Origin: Pseudomonadota bacterium
GTDB taxonomy: Bacteria > Pseudomonadota > Alphaproteobacteria > Rhizobiales > JAKPQE01
Reading direction: 5' to 3'
Assembly: GCA_029572955.1 (NCBI GenBank)
Contig: JAKPQE010000139.1
Coordinates: forward strand, 1 to 64,000
Length of the DNA stretch: 64,000 nt
This document shows positions 26,435 to 35,729 of the stretch, piece by piece. The notes beneath the pieces were generated by a model that made no database searches, was not told the origin of the DNA, and worked only from the letters and a program-made list of their open reading frames with translations. The translations under genes were made by a program, and so were the position numbers. Position 1 is the stretch's first letter. Each line of letters starts with the position of its first letter.

Positions 26435-28513
26435 ATGGACTGGTCGATCGCCTTCTCGCCCCTCGTCCCGCTCTGGCTGCTCGGCCTCGGCGCGGCGCTA
26501 CTCGCCATCTCGGCCGTCGTCGTCTTCTGGCGCCGCATGCGCGGCGGTTCCCTGCGCATCGCCGCCGGCGCGCTCGTCCTCTTGGCGCTCGCCGACCCGG
26601 CGATCGTCAGCGAGGAGCGCCGCCCGCTCGCCGGTGTCGTCGCCGTCGTCGTCGACAGGAGCCCAAGCCAGTCCCTCGCCGAGCGCAGTGCGACGACCGA
26701 CCGGGCACTCGCCGACCTCGAGGACCGCCTCGCCGGACTGCGCGGCTTCGAGGTCCGCATCGTCGAAGCGGCCCGCTCCGACGGTACGGTCGACGGCACC
26801 CACCTTTTCTCGGCGCTCTCCGAAGCCCTCTCCGACGTCTCGCCCGACCGTGTCGCCGGCGCCATCCTCGTCACCGACGGCGAGGTCCACGACGTGCCGA
26901 AGAGCGCCGCCGAACTCGGTTTCGCCGCCCCGGTCCACATCCTCCTCAGCGGCCGGCCGGACGAGCGCGACCGCCGTCTCGAGACCGTCGCCGCGCCGCG
27001 CTTCGGCCTCGTCGACAAGGAGCAGACGGTCACCGTGCGCCTTACCGATACCAGCGCGCCGGCGGGCAGCCCCGCGACGGTGACGCTGCGCCGCGACGGC
27101 GAGGTGATCGAGACCCGTCCCGCCCGCTCCGGCGAGACGATCTCGCTACCGGTCACCATCGTCCATGGCGGCGAGACCATCGTCGAGATCGAGGCGAGCC
27201 CGCTCGCGGGCGAGCTGACCGAGCTCAACAATCGCGTCGTCGCCCGCATCGAAGGTATCCGCGAGGCCCTTCGCGTGCTGCTCGTCTCCGGTGAGCCGCA
27301 TCCCGGCGAACGCACCTGGCGCAACCTCCTGAAGTCCGACACCAGCGTCGATCTCGTCCACTTCACCATCCTGCGCCCGCCCGAGAAGCAGGACGGCACG
27401 CCGATCAACCAGCTCTCGCTGATCGCCTTCCCGACGCGCCAGCTGTTCGAGGAAAAGATCGACGACTTCGATCTCATCATCTTCGACCGCTACCGCCGAC
27501 GCGGCGTGCTGCCGACGATCTATTTCGACAACATGGCCCGCTACGTGCGCGACGGCGGCGCGATCCTGATCGCCGCCGGGCCGGAATACGCGACGCCCGA
27601 CAGCGTCTACGAGTCGCCGCTCTCCCCGGTCCTGCCCGGCGCACCGACCGGCGAGGTCGTCGAGGCACCGTTCCGCCCGCTCGTCTCCAAGGCCGGCGCG
27701 CGCCACCCCGTCACCCGCGACCTGCCCGGCGCCGGCACCGGCGGCCAGCCGGGCTGGGGCCCCTGGTACCGCCTCGTCGATGTCGCCCCGCTCGGCGGCG
27801 ACACCGTGATGGAGGACGGCGACGGCCGGCCCCTCCTCCTTCTCGAACACGACGGCAAGGGCCGGGTCGCGCTGCTCGCCTCCGACCAGGTCTGGCTTTG
27901 GGCGCGCGGCCATGATGGCGGCGGACCGCATGTCGACCTCCTGCGCCGCCTCGCCCACTGGCTGATGAAGGAACCCGACCTCGAGGAAGAAGCGCTGCGG
28001 GCGAGCGTTTCGGCGCGCAGCCTCCTCGTCGAGCGCCAGACCATGGGCGAAGCGGTCGAGCCGGTGACGGTGACGACGCCTTCGGGCAAGACCGAGACCG
28101 TCGAGCTCGCCGCCGCCGCGCCGGGCGTCTGGCGCGCCCTCCTGCCGGCCGAGGAACTCGGCCTTTATCGCGTCGGCGACGGCACGCGCGTCGCCTTCGC
28201 CCTTGCCGGCACGCCCAATCCGAAGGAATTCGCCGAGGTCGTCAGCACGGCGGAACGCCTCGGCCCGATCGCCGGCGAGACCGGCGGCGGCGTCTTCCGC
28301 CTGACGGCCGCCGGCGGCGCGGATCGGCCGCTGCCCCGCATCGTGCCGATGCGCGAGGCGCGGCGCCTTGCCGGCGAGGACTGGATGGGCCTCAGGGAGG
28401 CCGGCGCCTCGGTGCTCGAAGGCATCGACCGCACGCCTCTCTTCCTCGGCCTTTTCGGCCTTGCCCTGCTCGTCGGCGCCTTCGCCGCCACCTGGTATCG
28501 CGAGGGGCGCTAG
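26435..28513 (+). CDS. VWA / glutamine-amidotransferase-like membrane protein
   Basis: A 692-residue protein with two N-terminal helices (about 12-33 and 38-58). A vWA-like domain beginning VVAVVVDRSPSQSL keeps DxSxS. There follow a beta-rich CARDB-like region, a class I amidotransferase-like fold (about 270-480, LRVLLVSGEPHPGERTWRNLL, MARYVRDGGAILIAAG) without an obvious catalytic Cys, and a C-terminal anchor helix (about 666-686). AGGAGG sits directly before the ATG. It is last in the MoxR operon and overlaps the convergent gene by 4 bases. Confidence 0.88.
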   Translation: MDWSIAFSPLVPLWLLGLGAALLAISAVVVFWRRMRGGSLRIAAGALVLLALADPAIVSEERRPLAGVVAVVVDRSPSQSLAERSATTDRALADLEDRLAGLRGFEVRIVEAARSDGTVDGTHLFSALSEALSDVSPDRVAGAILVTDGEVHDVPKSAAELGFAAPVHILLSGRPDERDRRLETVAAPRFGLVDKEQTVTVRLTDTSAPAGSPATVTLRRDGEVIETRPARSGETISLPVTIVHGGETIVEIEASPLAGELTELNNRVVARIEGIREALRVLLVSGEPHPGERTWRNLLKSDTSVDLVHFTILRPPEKQDGTPINQLSLIAFPTRQLFEEKIDDFDLIIFDRYRRRGVLPTIYFDNMARYVRDGGAILIAAGPEYATPDSVYESPLSPVLPGAPTGEVVEAPFRPLVSKAGARHPVTRDLPGAGTGGQPGWGPWYRLVDVAPLGGDTVMEDGDGRPLLLLEHDGKGRVALLASDQVWLWARGHDGGGPHVDLLRRLAHWLMKEPDLEEEALRASVSARSLLVERQTMGEAVEPVTVTTPSGKTETVELAAAAPGVWRALLPAEELGLYRVGDGTRVAFALAGTPNPKEFAEVVSTAERLGPIAGETGGGVFRLTAAGGADRPLPRIVPMREARRLAGEDWMGLREAGASVLEGIDRTPLFLGLFGLALLVGAFAATWYREGR

Positions 28514-29175
28514 CTGCGGTTCATCCGGCCGCGCAGGACGATGGCGAGAAGCGCGAAGCCCGATGCCATGGCGCCGAGGAGCAGGAGGCCGGCGATCTCG
28601 CGCAGGCCGAAGGCGCCGATCACGAACAGCGGCACCGCGATCGGCAGACCGAGGCGCACGCCCCAGACGAGCAGCTTTTCGACCGCCGTCGTCGACGGCA
28701 GAACGAAGCTGACGGCAAGGAGCGTTGCCGCCGCGCCCTGCCATTTCATCGCCGAGACCGAGGCCTGCAATGCGACCCGCTCGAGCGTGACGGCGCCGGT
28801 GACGGCAACGATGTCGAGCGACTGTGCCATCACGGCGTTTTCCAGCCCATCGAGCAGCATCACGACGACGATGCCGATACCGCCCGCGAGCGCGGCGGCG
28901 CGATTGTTGTCGGCAAAGGCGAGCAAGGTAAAACCGACGGCCACCGTATAGGCGAGCATGAACAGGCCGTCGACGAAGAGGATGCGCCGGAGCACCGCGT
29001 CGCCCGCCGCCATCTTCGCGGCATAGCCGGCCGGATCGCCGATCGTCTCGAACAGCTCCTGGCCGACCGGCGGGCTCGCGGAAAAGGCCATCACCACGAT
29101 GACCACCATGAGCGCGAGCGCGACGAGCGTCGCAACGAGCGAGATCTGCAGGTAGTCGCGCCTGCCCATCGCCAT
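28510..29175 (-). CDS. Multi-spanning membrane protein, unknown function
   Basis: A 221-residue protein with about six transmembrane helices and few charged residues outside a short basic N-terminus (MAMGRRDYLQ) and C-terminus (RGRMNRS). No catalytic or transport motif is recognised. The general plan (DAVLRRILFVDGLFMLAYTVAVGF, LLDGLENAVM) resembles small DUF4386-like or DUF998-like membrane proteins, but this is only a guess. It is convergent with the MoxR operon, overlapping its end by 4 bases. Confidence 0.72.
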   Translation of the reverse strand: MAMGRRDYLQISLVATLVALALMVVIVVMAFSASPPVGQELFETIGDPAGYAAKMAAGDAVLRRILFVDGLFMLAYTVAVGFTLLAFADNNRAAALAGGIGIVVVMLLDGLENAVMAQSLDIVAVTGAVTLERVALQASVSAMKWQGAAATLLAVSFVLPSTTAVEKLLVWGVRLGLPIAVPLFVIGAFGLREIAGLLLLGAMASGFALLAIVLRGRMNRS

Positions 29176-29303
29176 CCCCTGCCTGCCGGATCTGATCGAG
29201 CGCCAGGGCCCGCCCCGGCATCCCGACCCCGCGCAGCCGCGAATCTAGGGGATCGGCCGCCGACACACCAGCGCATGCGACGCCGATCGGACCTCGGGAA
29301 AGT

Positions 29304-29807
29304 TCAGATGCGGCGCGGCAGGACGGCGCCGGCGAGCCCCTCGGTGCCGCCCGGCTTCAGCGGCGAAACGAGGATCCGCATCGGGTCGACCGGCCCCGGC
29401 AGGGTGATCGAGCCGAGCGGCACCCGGTGAAATCCGAGCGGGCCGTAATAGGGCAGATCGCCGACGAGCAGCGCCGCGATCTCCGCCCGCGCCTCGGCCG
29501 CCGCCATGCCGGTCCGCACCAGCGCCTTGCCGACGCCCTTGCCGTTGTACTGCGGCAGCACGGCGAGCGGGCCGAGGAGCAGCCCCGGATGGTCGCCGAT
29601 CCAGATCGGCGAGAACCGCACCGAACCGATCATCCGCCCGTCGATGAGGGCGACGAAGCCCAGTTCGTCGATGAACGGAATGCCCTCGCGCAGCCGGAAG
29701 GCGGTCCGTGCGAACCGGCCGGGGCCGAACGAGATTTCGTGCAGGTGCTCGATGTCGGCGGCGTCCTGCGGCCGCTCGTGCGCGATGTCGAAGGTGAGCG
29801 AGGTCAT
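29304..29807 (-). CDS. GNAT N-acetyltransferase
   Basis: A 167-residue acyltransferase of the GNAT superfamily. The acetyl-CoA-binding motif A is LGPLAVLPQYNGKGVGKALVRTGM (the QxxGxG/A pattern as QYNGKGVGKA). The C-terminal DLPYYGPLGFHRVP segment is typical of the YhbS-like predicted acetyltransferase group. The substrate is unknown. It stands alone. Confidence 0.87.
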   Translation of the reverse strand: MTSLTFDIAHERPQDAADIEHLHEISFGPGRFARTAFRLREGIPFIDELGFVALIDGRMIGSVRFSPIWIGDHPGLLLGPLAVLPQYNGKGVGKALVRTGMAAAEARAEIAALLVGDLPYYGPLGFHRVPLGSITLPGPVDPMRILVSPLKPGGTEGLAGAVLPRRI

Positions 29808-30064
29808 GTCGGGTACCCGGAATTCGGCGGAAGTCTCATCCGCCGCGCGCTGCCCGCCCGACCTCTGGTCTCGTTGGGTCCGGGCTCTTCTCAGGAGGCG
29901 CGCGCGAGGCGGCGACGGGCGCGTGACGCGAGGTCACGGTCGCAAATTCGTCGTCGCTGGTTGGCCGAAAACGGCATCTCGCCTCTTCCCCGGAAGTATG
30001 GAGTTGTCGCCGATAGCATGGAACCTTCGCCCGGTAAAGAGAGCCGCGATGCCGCAGCCCGGCG

Positions 30065-31525
30065 TCAGAACCCGGGCCTCGGCACCAGCCGCGCCGTGAA
30101 GCGGTTCCACAGGCGGCCGAGCCGGCGATAGGCGAAGATGTTGTGCTTGGCCATGTAGTAGAGGATGCGCGAGAGCGGCCAGACGCCGCGATAGACCCGC
30201 CACCAGAACAGGATGTATTCGAACTTGACCCGGTAGGACGGGAATTCCGGCGTGCGCATCACCGAGGAGCGGCGCTCGAAACGGCCCTTCGTCGTGCCCG
30301 ACGGAATAAGCCCGCGCGACGCCGCCAGCGCATGCAGATCCGTCCCGATATAGGGATGGAAGATCGACAAAAAGACGTTGCGCGGCTGGATCTTCTTGAC
30401 GAGGTCGACGGTCTCGCGGAAATGCTCCGGCGTCTCGCCGGGCAGGTTCATCAGCACATAGACGACGATGTCGATGCCGTGCGACTTGGCGATGGCGCAG
30501 AAGGCGGCGAATTCCTCGTTGCTGTAGTTCGGCCGGCGCAGCACGTCCTTGCGGATCTCCTCCGAGCCCGACTCCAGGCCGACATTCAGCCGCACGACAT
30601 TGGCCTTGCCGCACAGCTCGAAGAACTCCTCCATCTTCTCCGTGTTCTTCATGAAGTTGGAGTGGAACGCCTGGTTCATGCTGAAGGCGATCGGCGTGGC
30701 GAGCCGGCCGTTGTAGTCGGCCAGCGCCTCGAACAGCGCGAACGTCTTCTTGAGGTTCGCGGTGATCGTCTCGACCTCGAGATAGATGTGCCGGGTGTTC
30801 GGATATTGCTGCCGGACATGGTCGATCTCGCCGATCATGTTCTCCGGCGAGCGGTAGCGCACGAACTTGCCCTCGGCGAGGCGGTTCATCGCGTGATTGG
30901 AGCAATAGGTGCATTTGTAGGGGCAGCCGCGCCCGACGAGGATCGACACCCCGTCCTCGCGATCGAGGATCCAGCGGTCCCACATCGAGCGGTCGATATA
31001 GGGAAGCGTGTCGAGGTCCTGCAGGAACGGCAGCGTCGGGTTCTTCTCGATGGTGCCGGTCGCCCGGTCCTTGATCCAGAGATTGGCGATCCCGCCGACC
31101 GCCGCGCCGCTCTCGATCGCCGCGGCGAGCTCGATGACCGCCCGGTCGCCCTCGTTGATGCAGATCGCGTCGATATGGGGCGAGGCGATGGCGCCTTCCG
31201 GCGCGAGCGAGGCGTGATGGCCGCCGAGCACGACGAAGATCGTCTCGTCGCACGCCTTGATGTGCCGCGCCACCTCCTCGATGAAGGCGAATTGCGAGGA
31301 GACCGCCGTCAGGCAGAAGAGCTTCGGCCGGCGGCGAGCGATGTAGTCGTCGAGCACCTGGCCGATGCGCGAATCCGGGCACAGCACGAACATCGCCGGA
31401 TCATGTCCGCCGGCCTTGAGGACCGTTGCAATAGTCGCGATGCCGAATGGAATATGGGTCGGGCTTGGCAGCGGCCGGCCGATTGTGCCGTAGTCTTCGA
31501 TCGAATAGACGCATCCGATTTCCAT
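30065..31525 (-). CDS. B12-binding-domain radical SAM protein
   Basis: A 486-residue enzyme. A Rossmann-like cobalamin-binding domain spans residues about 20-150 (VLGGHHASLAPEG; the strict DxHxxG is not evident). It is followed by a radical SAM core with the 4Fe-4S motif CPYKCTYC near residue 205, and GLESGSEEIRK and LMNLPGETPEHF further on. Such proteins methylate or rearrange unactivated carbon, but the substrate cannot be predicted. The start was set at the ATG at 31525, which has AGAGG 7 bases upstream; a GTG at 31549 lacks a site. No partner gene is adjacent. The C-terminal basic region (YYMAKHNIFAYRRLGRLW) may be membrane-associated. Confidence 0.88.
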   Translation of the reverse strand: MEIGCVYSIEDYGTIGRPLPSPTHIPFGIATIATVLKAGGHDPAMFVLCPDSRIGQVLDDYIARRRPKLFCLTAVSSQFAFIEEVARHIKACDETIFVVLGGHHASLAPEGAIASPHIDAICINEGDRAVIELAAAIESGAAVGGIANLWIKDRATGTIEKNPTLPFLQDLDTLPYIDRSMWDRWILDREDGVSILVGRGCPYKCTYCSNHAMNRLAEGKFVRYRSPENMIGEIDHVRQQYPNTRHIYLEVETITANLKKTFALFEALADYNGRLATPIAFSMNQAFHSNFMKNTEKMEEFFELCGKANVVRLNVGLESGSEEIRKDVLRRPNYSNEEFAAFCAIAKSHGIDIVVYVLMNLPGETPEHFRETVDLVKKIQPRNVFLSIFHPYIGTDLHALAASRGLIPSGTTKGRFERRSSVMRTPEFPSYRVKFEYILFWWRVYRGVWPLSRILYYMAKHNIFAYRRLGRLWNRFTARLVPRPGF

Positions 31526-31800
31526 CGCCAAGCCTCTGTTCCGGTTCACAAAGGAAGAATGTCCACTGCCGAAGGCAGCGAATACTCGGAATGCCCGGCG
31601 AGCGAACCATAGGGTCCTGAGCCTGTCAAGAATCCGCTCCGTGAAGGCAATCGCCGCGCCCGGCCAAGGGTCCTGCGGCCGCGTTGTTCACGGTGCGCGA
31701 ACGATGCGGCCACGCCTCGCCACTCGACATGAACGCCGCCGAGGCTACCTGATAGGCCGACACCAATCGCCATCGCCGACACGACCGACGAGGACCCGCC

Positions 31801-32523
31801 ATGATCGAGCTTCGCCCCTTCTCCCGCCTCGGCCGGTTCGATTACGACTGGCTCACCGCCCGCTACCACTTCTCCTTCGCCGACTACCACGACCGCCACC
31901 GCATGCACTGGGGTGCCCTGCGGGTCTGGAACGACGACCGCATCGCGCCGGGCGGCGGCTTTGCCCGCCATGGCCATAGCGACATGGAAATCGTCACCTA
32001 TATCCGCAAGGGCGCGATCACCCACCGCGACCACCTCGGCAACGAGGGCCGCACCGTCGCCGGCGACGTCCAGGTGATGTCGGCCGGGCGTGGCATCCTG
32101 CACGAGGAACACAATTTCGAGGCCGAGCCGACCGAGCTGTTCCAGATCTGGATCCTACCGGCCGAAAAGGGCGGTGCCCCCTACTGGGAAACGGCCGAGT
32201 TTCCGAAGGACGACCGCAAGGGCCGCCTCGTCCCCCTCGCCTCCGGCCGGCCCGGCGACGAAGGCGCGCTGCCGATCCGCCAGGACGCAGCCATTCTCGG
32301 CGCCCGCCTCGCGCCCGGCGACGAGGTCGTCCACAAGCTCGCGCCCGGCCGCTTCGCCTATCTCGTCGCCGCCGCCGGTACCGTGACCGTCAACGGCGTC
32401 GCGCTCGGCACCCGCGATGCCGCCGCGATCCACGAGGAGGACGAGATCACCATCGTCGTCCCGGCCGACGCGGCCGAGGATGCCGAGATCGTCCTTGCCG
32501 ACGTGCCGCCGCTCATGCGCTGA
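31801..32523 (+). CDS. Pirin family bicupin protein
   Basis: A 240-residue protein of the YhaK-type pirin group. The N-terminal cupin carries the metal-binding pattern GGGFARHGHSDMEIVTYI (two His and Glu) and the pirin GRGILHEEHNFE (His, Glu). A smaller second cupin (about 150-235) completes it. Some pirins are quercetinases or redox sensors; the role here is unknown. GAGGA precedes the ATG. It is convergent with a Nudix gene. Confidence 0.9.
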   Translation: MIELRPFSRLGRFDYDWLTARYHFSFADYHDRHRMHWGALRVWNDDRIAPGGGFARHGHSDMEIVTYIRKGAITHRDHLGNEGRTVAGDVQVMSAGRGILHEEHNFEAEPTELFQIWILPAEKGGAPYWETAEFPKDDRKGRLVPLASGRPGDEGALPIRQDAAILGARLAPGDEVVHKLAPGRFAYLVAAAGTVTVNGVALGTRDAAAIHEEDEITIVVPADAAEDAEIVLADVPPLMR

Positions 32524-32535
32524 ACGATATCGGCG

Positions 32536-33009
32536 CTACCAGATCGGGTCCGGCGGCCGGCCGTCGAAAAGCTCGGCGAGACGCCGGTGCACCGCCGGCG
32601 AGGTCGCCGCGGGCAGCGCATCGAGGGCAAAGAAGCCGCGATCGACGATTTCGCGCCCGTCCGGCCCCGCCCCGGTCGCCCGCCAGGTGCGGCAGACATA
32701 GAGCGCGACATGGTCGCGCCGGTCGATGCGTGCGTTCTGGTAGATGCCGAAAAGCTCGGGCTCGCCGGTCAGTTCGACGCCACCCTCCTCGAAAACCTCG
32801 CGGGCCAGCGCCTCGGCCATCGTCTCGCCGCGCTCGACCCCGCCGCCCGGCAGGTGCCAGCCCGGCAGATAGGAGTGCTCGACAAGCAACACCCGGCCGG
32901 ATTCGTCGAGCACCACGGCCCGCGTGCCGAGCGTCATGCCGCGTGTCACGCGCCAGACCGCGAACATCGCCTTGCGCACCGGTCGGGGAAAAGTCACGCG
33001 CCTGATCAT
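32536..33009 (-). CDS. Nudix hydrolase
   Basis: A 157-residue Nudix protein with the full box GGGVERGETMAEALAREVFEEGG and the preceding LPGWHLPGG. The basic amphipathic N-terminus (MIRRVTFPRPVRKAMFAVWR) is typical of a subgroup of small phosphohydrolases of unknown substrate. The ATG at 33009 was chosen to begin at this basic helix; an ATG at 33030 would add seven residues. Neither has a strong ribosome site. Confidence 0.86.
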   Translation of the reverse strand: MIRRVTFPRPVRKAMFAVWRVTRGMTLGTRAVVLDESGRVLLVEHSYLPGWHLPGGGVERGETMAEALAREVFEEGGVELTGEPELFGIYQNARIDRRDHVALYVCRTWRATGAGPDGREIVDRGFFALDALPAATSPAVHRRLAELFDGRPPDPIW

Positions 33010-33240
33010 AACAGACTGAAATCGCTCCATATTTGGCAACAGACCGGATTTCCGGAACCGCTCCCCGCCGACGAGGTAAACGCTCCGTTAATACCTCGGG
33101 GCCGAGGCATGCAGCCAACGCAGTGCTGCGTTGCAGCAGGACGGCTGGCTCATTCCCGGCCATCTGCCTATATCGACGGCAACATGCACAGTCCACCGGC
33201 AGATCGTTGCCGCGGACCGAACTATGAGTAAGAGGATATC

Positions 33241-33351
33241 ATGCTCTCCTTCTTCCGGCGTCGCCGGGCTCGCCGCTTCGTTTGGAGCCCCTCGGTCGAT
33301 TTCACCAATCGCCGTGTCGCCGCCGCGCTGATCACCTTCGGCAGCAACTGA
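33241..33351 (+). CDS. Possible 36-residue basic small protein
   Basis: An ATG at 33241 with AAGAGGA placed 5-11 bases upstream opens a 36-codon frame: Arg-rich at the start (LSFFRRRRARR), then WSPSVDFTNRRVAAAL, ending in a TGA at 33349. It occupies the otherwise empty 380-base gap between the Nudix and phosphoesterase genes. A good ribosome site and an arginine-rich amphipathic peptide make it plausible, but there is no homology evidence. Confidence 0.35.
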   Translation: MLSFFRRRRARRFVWSPSVDFTNRRVAAALITFGSN

Positions 33352-33419
33352 CCTCCGCGTCTTTCGCAATCGTCACATCCGCTATGGATTTCGTCGGCCG
33401 ATTTGTCTAAGTCGGCCGT

Positions 33420-34361
33420 ATGACGACGATTGCCCATCTGTCCGACCCCCATCTCGGCCCATTGCCGCGTCCGCAGGCCCGCGAGCTCGTCTCCAAGCGG
33501 GCCTTCGGCTATTTGAACTGGCGCGCCAACCGGCACGGCGCGATGCTGTCCAACGTCCTCGAGACGCTGATGGACGACATCGCCGAGACCGGGCCCGACC
33601 ACATCGTCGTGACCGGCGACATCGTCAACCTGTCGCTCGATGCCGAGCTGCCGCAGGCACGTTCCTGGCTGACCGATCTCGGCGAGCCCGAGAATGTCTC
33701 GATCGTCCCCGGCAATCACGACGCCTACGTCCCCGGCGCGATCACCCGTGCCGGCCAGCACTGGGGCGACTACATGTGCGACGACGACGCCCCCTTCGGC
33801 GCCGGCGTGCCGCAGCCGCCCTCGACCGCCCTCACCTTTCCTTACGTCCGCCGTCGCGGCGAAGTGGCGATCGTCGGCACCTCGAGCGCCCGCGCCACCG
33901 CGCCGCTGATGGCGACAGGCTATTTCGACCAGACCCAGGCGCTGCACCTGCGTGAGACGCTGGCCCATCTCGGCCACGAAGGGCTGTTCCGCGTCGTCCT
34001 CATCCACCATCCGCCGGTCCGCGAGATCGGCGACTGGATGCGCCGCCTCGTCGGCGGCAGCCGCTTCCGCGCCGCGATCGCCGCCTCGGGCGCCGAGCTC
34101 GTCCTGCACGGCCACACCCACAAGGCGGTCATCGAGTATCTCGGCAGCCCGTCCGGCCCGGTGCCGGTGGTCGGCGTTCCCTGCGCCTCGCAGGCGCCCG
34201 GCAGCCGCTGGACCCCGGCCCGCTACAATCTCTTCGACATTTCCGGAAGGCCCGGCGCCTGGCGCTGCGAGATGATCGAGCGCGGTTTCCGCGACCGCGC
34301 CTCGGGCATCGTCGAGATCGCCCGGCGCATGCTGCACGGCGAGGCGGCGAAGGCCGCCTGA
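33420..34361 (+). CDS. Calcineurin-like metallophosphoesterase
   Basis: A 313-residue phosphoesterase with all metal-ligand motifs: HLSDPHLG (DxH), VVTGDIVN (GDxxN-type), VPGNHDAY (GNHD), LIHHPPV and VLHGHTHKA (GHTH). It probably acts on cyclic nucleotides or nucleotides in the cytosol; the substrate is not predictable. The length is typical. It starts 68 bases after the possible small protein and is convergent with a coiled-coil membrane protein gene. Confidence 0.92.
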   Translation: MTTIAHLSDPHLGPLPRPQARELVSKRAFGYLNWRANRHGAMLSNVLETLMDDIAETGPDHIVVTGDIVNLSLDAELPQARSWLTDLGEPENVSIVPGNHDAYVPGAITRAGQHWGDYMCDDDAPFGAGVPQPPSTALTFPYVRRRGEVAIVGTSSARATAPLMATGYFDQTQALHLRETLAHLGHEGLFRVVLIHHPPVREIGDWMRRLVGGSRFRAAIAASGAELVLHGHTHKAVIEYLGSPSGPVPVVGVPCASQAPGSRWTPARYNLFDISGRPGAWRCEMIERGFRDRASGIVEIARRMLHGEAAKAA

Positions 34362-34374
34362 GCCGGACCCGGCC

Positions 34375-34986
34375 TCACCGGATCGGCAGCGATCCGAAAT
34401 AGACCGCCGCGGCGAGCCCGCCGATCACGATGCCGGTGACGAAAGCGACGACGACGCGCGCCGTCGACGGACGCTTGCGCCGCGGCTCCACCGTCTCTGC
34501 CGCCACCGCCGCGGCCGGCGCCGGGCTTGCTGCTTCCGGCGCGGCCGGCACGAGGTCGTCGGCGGCGAGCGCCCGCTCGCGCGCGACGATCCGGCTCGCG
34601 ACATAGTCGGTGATGCGCTCGGCGATCTCGCCGGCATCGGTGCTCTCGGCAAGGACCACCCGGCCGTAGCGCGTATCCTTCAGGAACCGGTAGGTGCGCT
34701 TGTCGCGCCCCATGACGACGAAGCCGGTCACGTCGACCCAGAGGCGCGGCGTCTGGCCCGGCAGGATTGCGAGTTCGAACTGCTCCTCGTCCGCCGGCAG
34801 CTCGGCGATCACGCCGGCAAGCTTCTGCAGCACCAGCTCGAGCCGGACCCGCTCCGCCTCGCGCAGCTCCACCACCACGTCGGCCCGCTCCGCCTCGGCG
34901 AGCTTGACCTTGCGGATCGCGTCGCGAAGGCGCGGCCCCTCGGCCTCGGCCTCCGCGATTTCCTGCTTCTCGACGGCTTCGCTCAT
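34375..34986 (-). CDS. C-terminally anchored protein, unknown function
   Basis: A 203-residue protein with a charged coiled-coil-like N-terminal half (VEKQEIAEAEAEG, KVKLAEAERADVVVELREAER). A compact domain follows (LPGQTPRLWVDVTGFVVMGRDKRTYRFLKDTRYGRVVLAES, residues about 75-125), then an Ala/Pro linker and a C-terminal transmembrane helix (about 180-198) with a very short tail. The topology suggests a cytoplasmic domain on a membrane anchor. AAAGGG lies before the ATG at 34986. The family is not recognised. Confidence 0.72.
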   Translation of the reverse strand: MSEAVEKQEIAEAEAEGPRLRDAIRKVKLAEAERADVVVELREAERVRLELVLQKLAGVIAELPADEEQFELAILPGQTPRLWVDVTGFVVMGRDKRTYRFLKDTRYGRVVLAESTDAGEIAERITDYVASRIVARERALAADDLVPAAPEAASPAPAAAVAAETVEPRRKRPSTARVVVAFVTGIVIGGLAAAVYFGSLPIR

Positions 34987-35117
34987 GCTGAGCCCTTTCC
35001 CGACATCCTGTCCGCAGCAAGGATAGTCCGCCGCGCGCCGCTGCGCCACAAGGGCACGCGCTTGCCGTGCCACGGCTCCGACGGATAGAACTTTCAGCCG
35101 ACAAGGGAGACAGCGAG

Positions 35118-35594
35118 ATGACCGACCTGCCAGAGAGTGCCCGCCGCGTCGAGGAGGCCGCCCGCGCCGCCGGCCTCGAGATCGCGATCGTCGAGATGGC
35201 CGATTCCACCCGCACCGCCGAGGAGGCCGCCGGCGCCTGCGGCTGCTCGGTCGCCCAGATCGTCAAGTCGCTGGTCTTTCGCGGCGCGACCTCCGGCAAG
35301 CCGGTGCTGCTCCTCGTCTCCGGCGCCAACCGGGTCGACGAGAAGGGCGTCGCCGCCCATCTCGGCGAGAAGCTGAAGCGCCCGGACGCCGCCTATGTGC
35401 GCGAGGTCACCGGCTATGCCATCGGCGGCATCCCGCCGCTCGGCCACGCGACGCCCCTTGCGACCTACATCGACCGCGACCTGCTCCAATACGACATCGT
35501 CTGGGCCGCTGCCGGCACCCCGCGCTGCGTCTTTCCGACCGCGCCGCAGGCCCTCGCCGAGGCCGCCGGCGCCGAGGTCATCGCCGTCTGCTGA
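35118..35594 (+). CDS. YbaK/EbsC-type aminoacyl-tRNA deacylase
   Basis: A 158-residue YbaK-domain protein. Members hydrolyse misacylated tRNAs such as Cys-tRNA-Pro or Ala-tRNA-Pro. Visible are the CSVAQIVKSLVF core with the conserved Lys, the LLLVSGANRVDEK segment and the Gly-rich TGYAIGGIPPLGH. GGGAGA precedes the ATG at 35118. The true substrate within the family is uncertain. A tandem 21-bp repeat lies downstream. Confidence 0.9.
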   Translation: MTDLPESARRVEEAARAAGLEIAIVEMADSTRTAEEAAGACGCSVAQIVKSLVFRGATSGKPVLLLVSGANRVDEKGVAAHLGEKLKRPDAAYVREVTGYAIGGIPPLGHATPLATYIDRDLLQYDIVWAAAGTPRCVFPTAPQALAEAAGAEVIAVC

Positions 35595-35666
35595 TTGCCG
35601 GACCTGCCCGATTCACTTCTTTCGGTCCCGCCGGCAAACCCTTGTCGCGACTCGGCTTTCCGGCCG

Positions 35667-35729
35667 CACTTGAATCACTTTCCGAGCCACTTGAATCAGT
35701 CTCTCAGCCAGTTGAATCGGTCTCTCAAC
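35667..35729 (+). repeat. Three tandem 21-bp repeats upstream of mtnA
   Basis: Three head-to-tail 21-base units at 35667, 35688 and 35709, each containing (C)A(C/G)TTGAATC followed by a variable ACTTTCCGAGC-like half. The TTGAATC core therefore recurs on one face of the helix every two turns. The array ends about 130 bases before mtnA and after the ybaK-like gene. No protein-coding reason for it is evident. Confidence 0.85.

Noticed and set aside
22946-27294. Two very long open frames (over 1,100 codons) overlapping the DUF58-DUF4159-VWA genes on the plus strand
   Set aside because: They are Arg/Pro/Ala-rich translations with no domain, in the wrong frame of genes with clear motifs and ATGA coupling; they are open only because of high GC.
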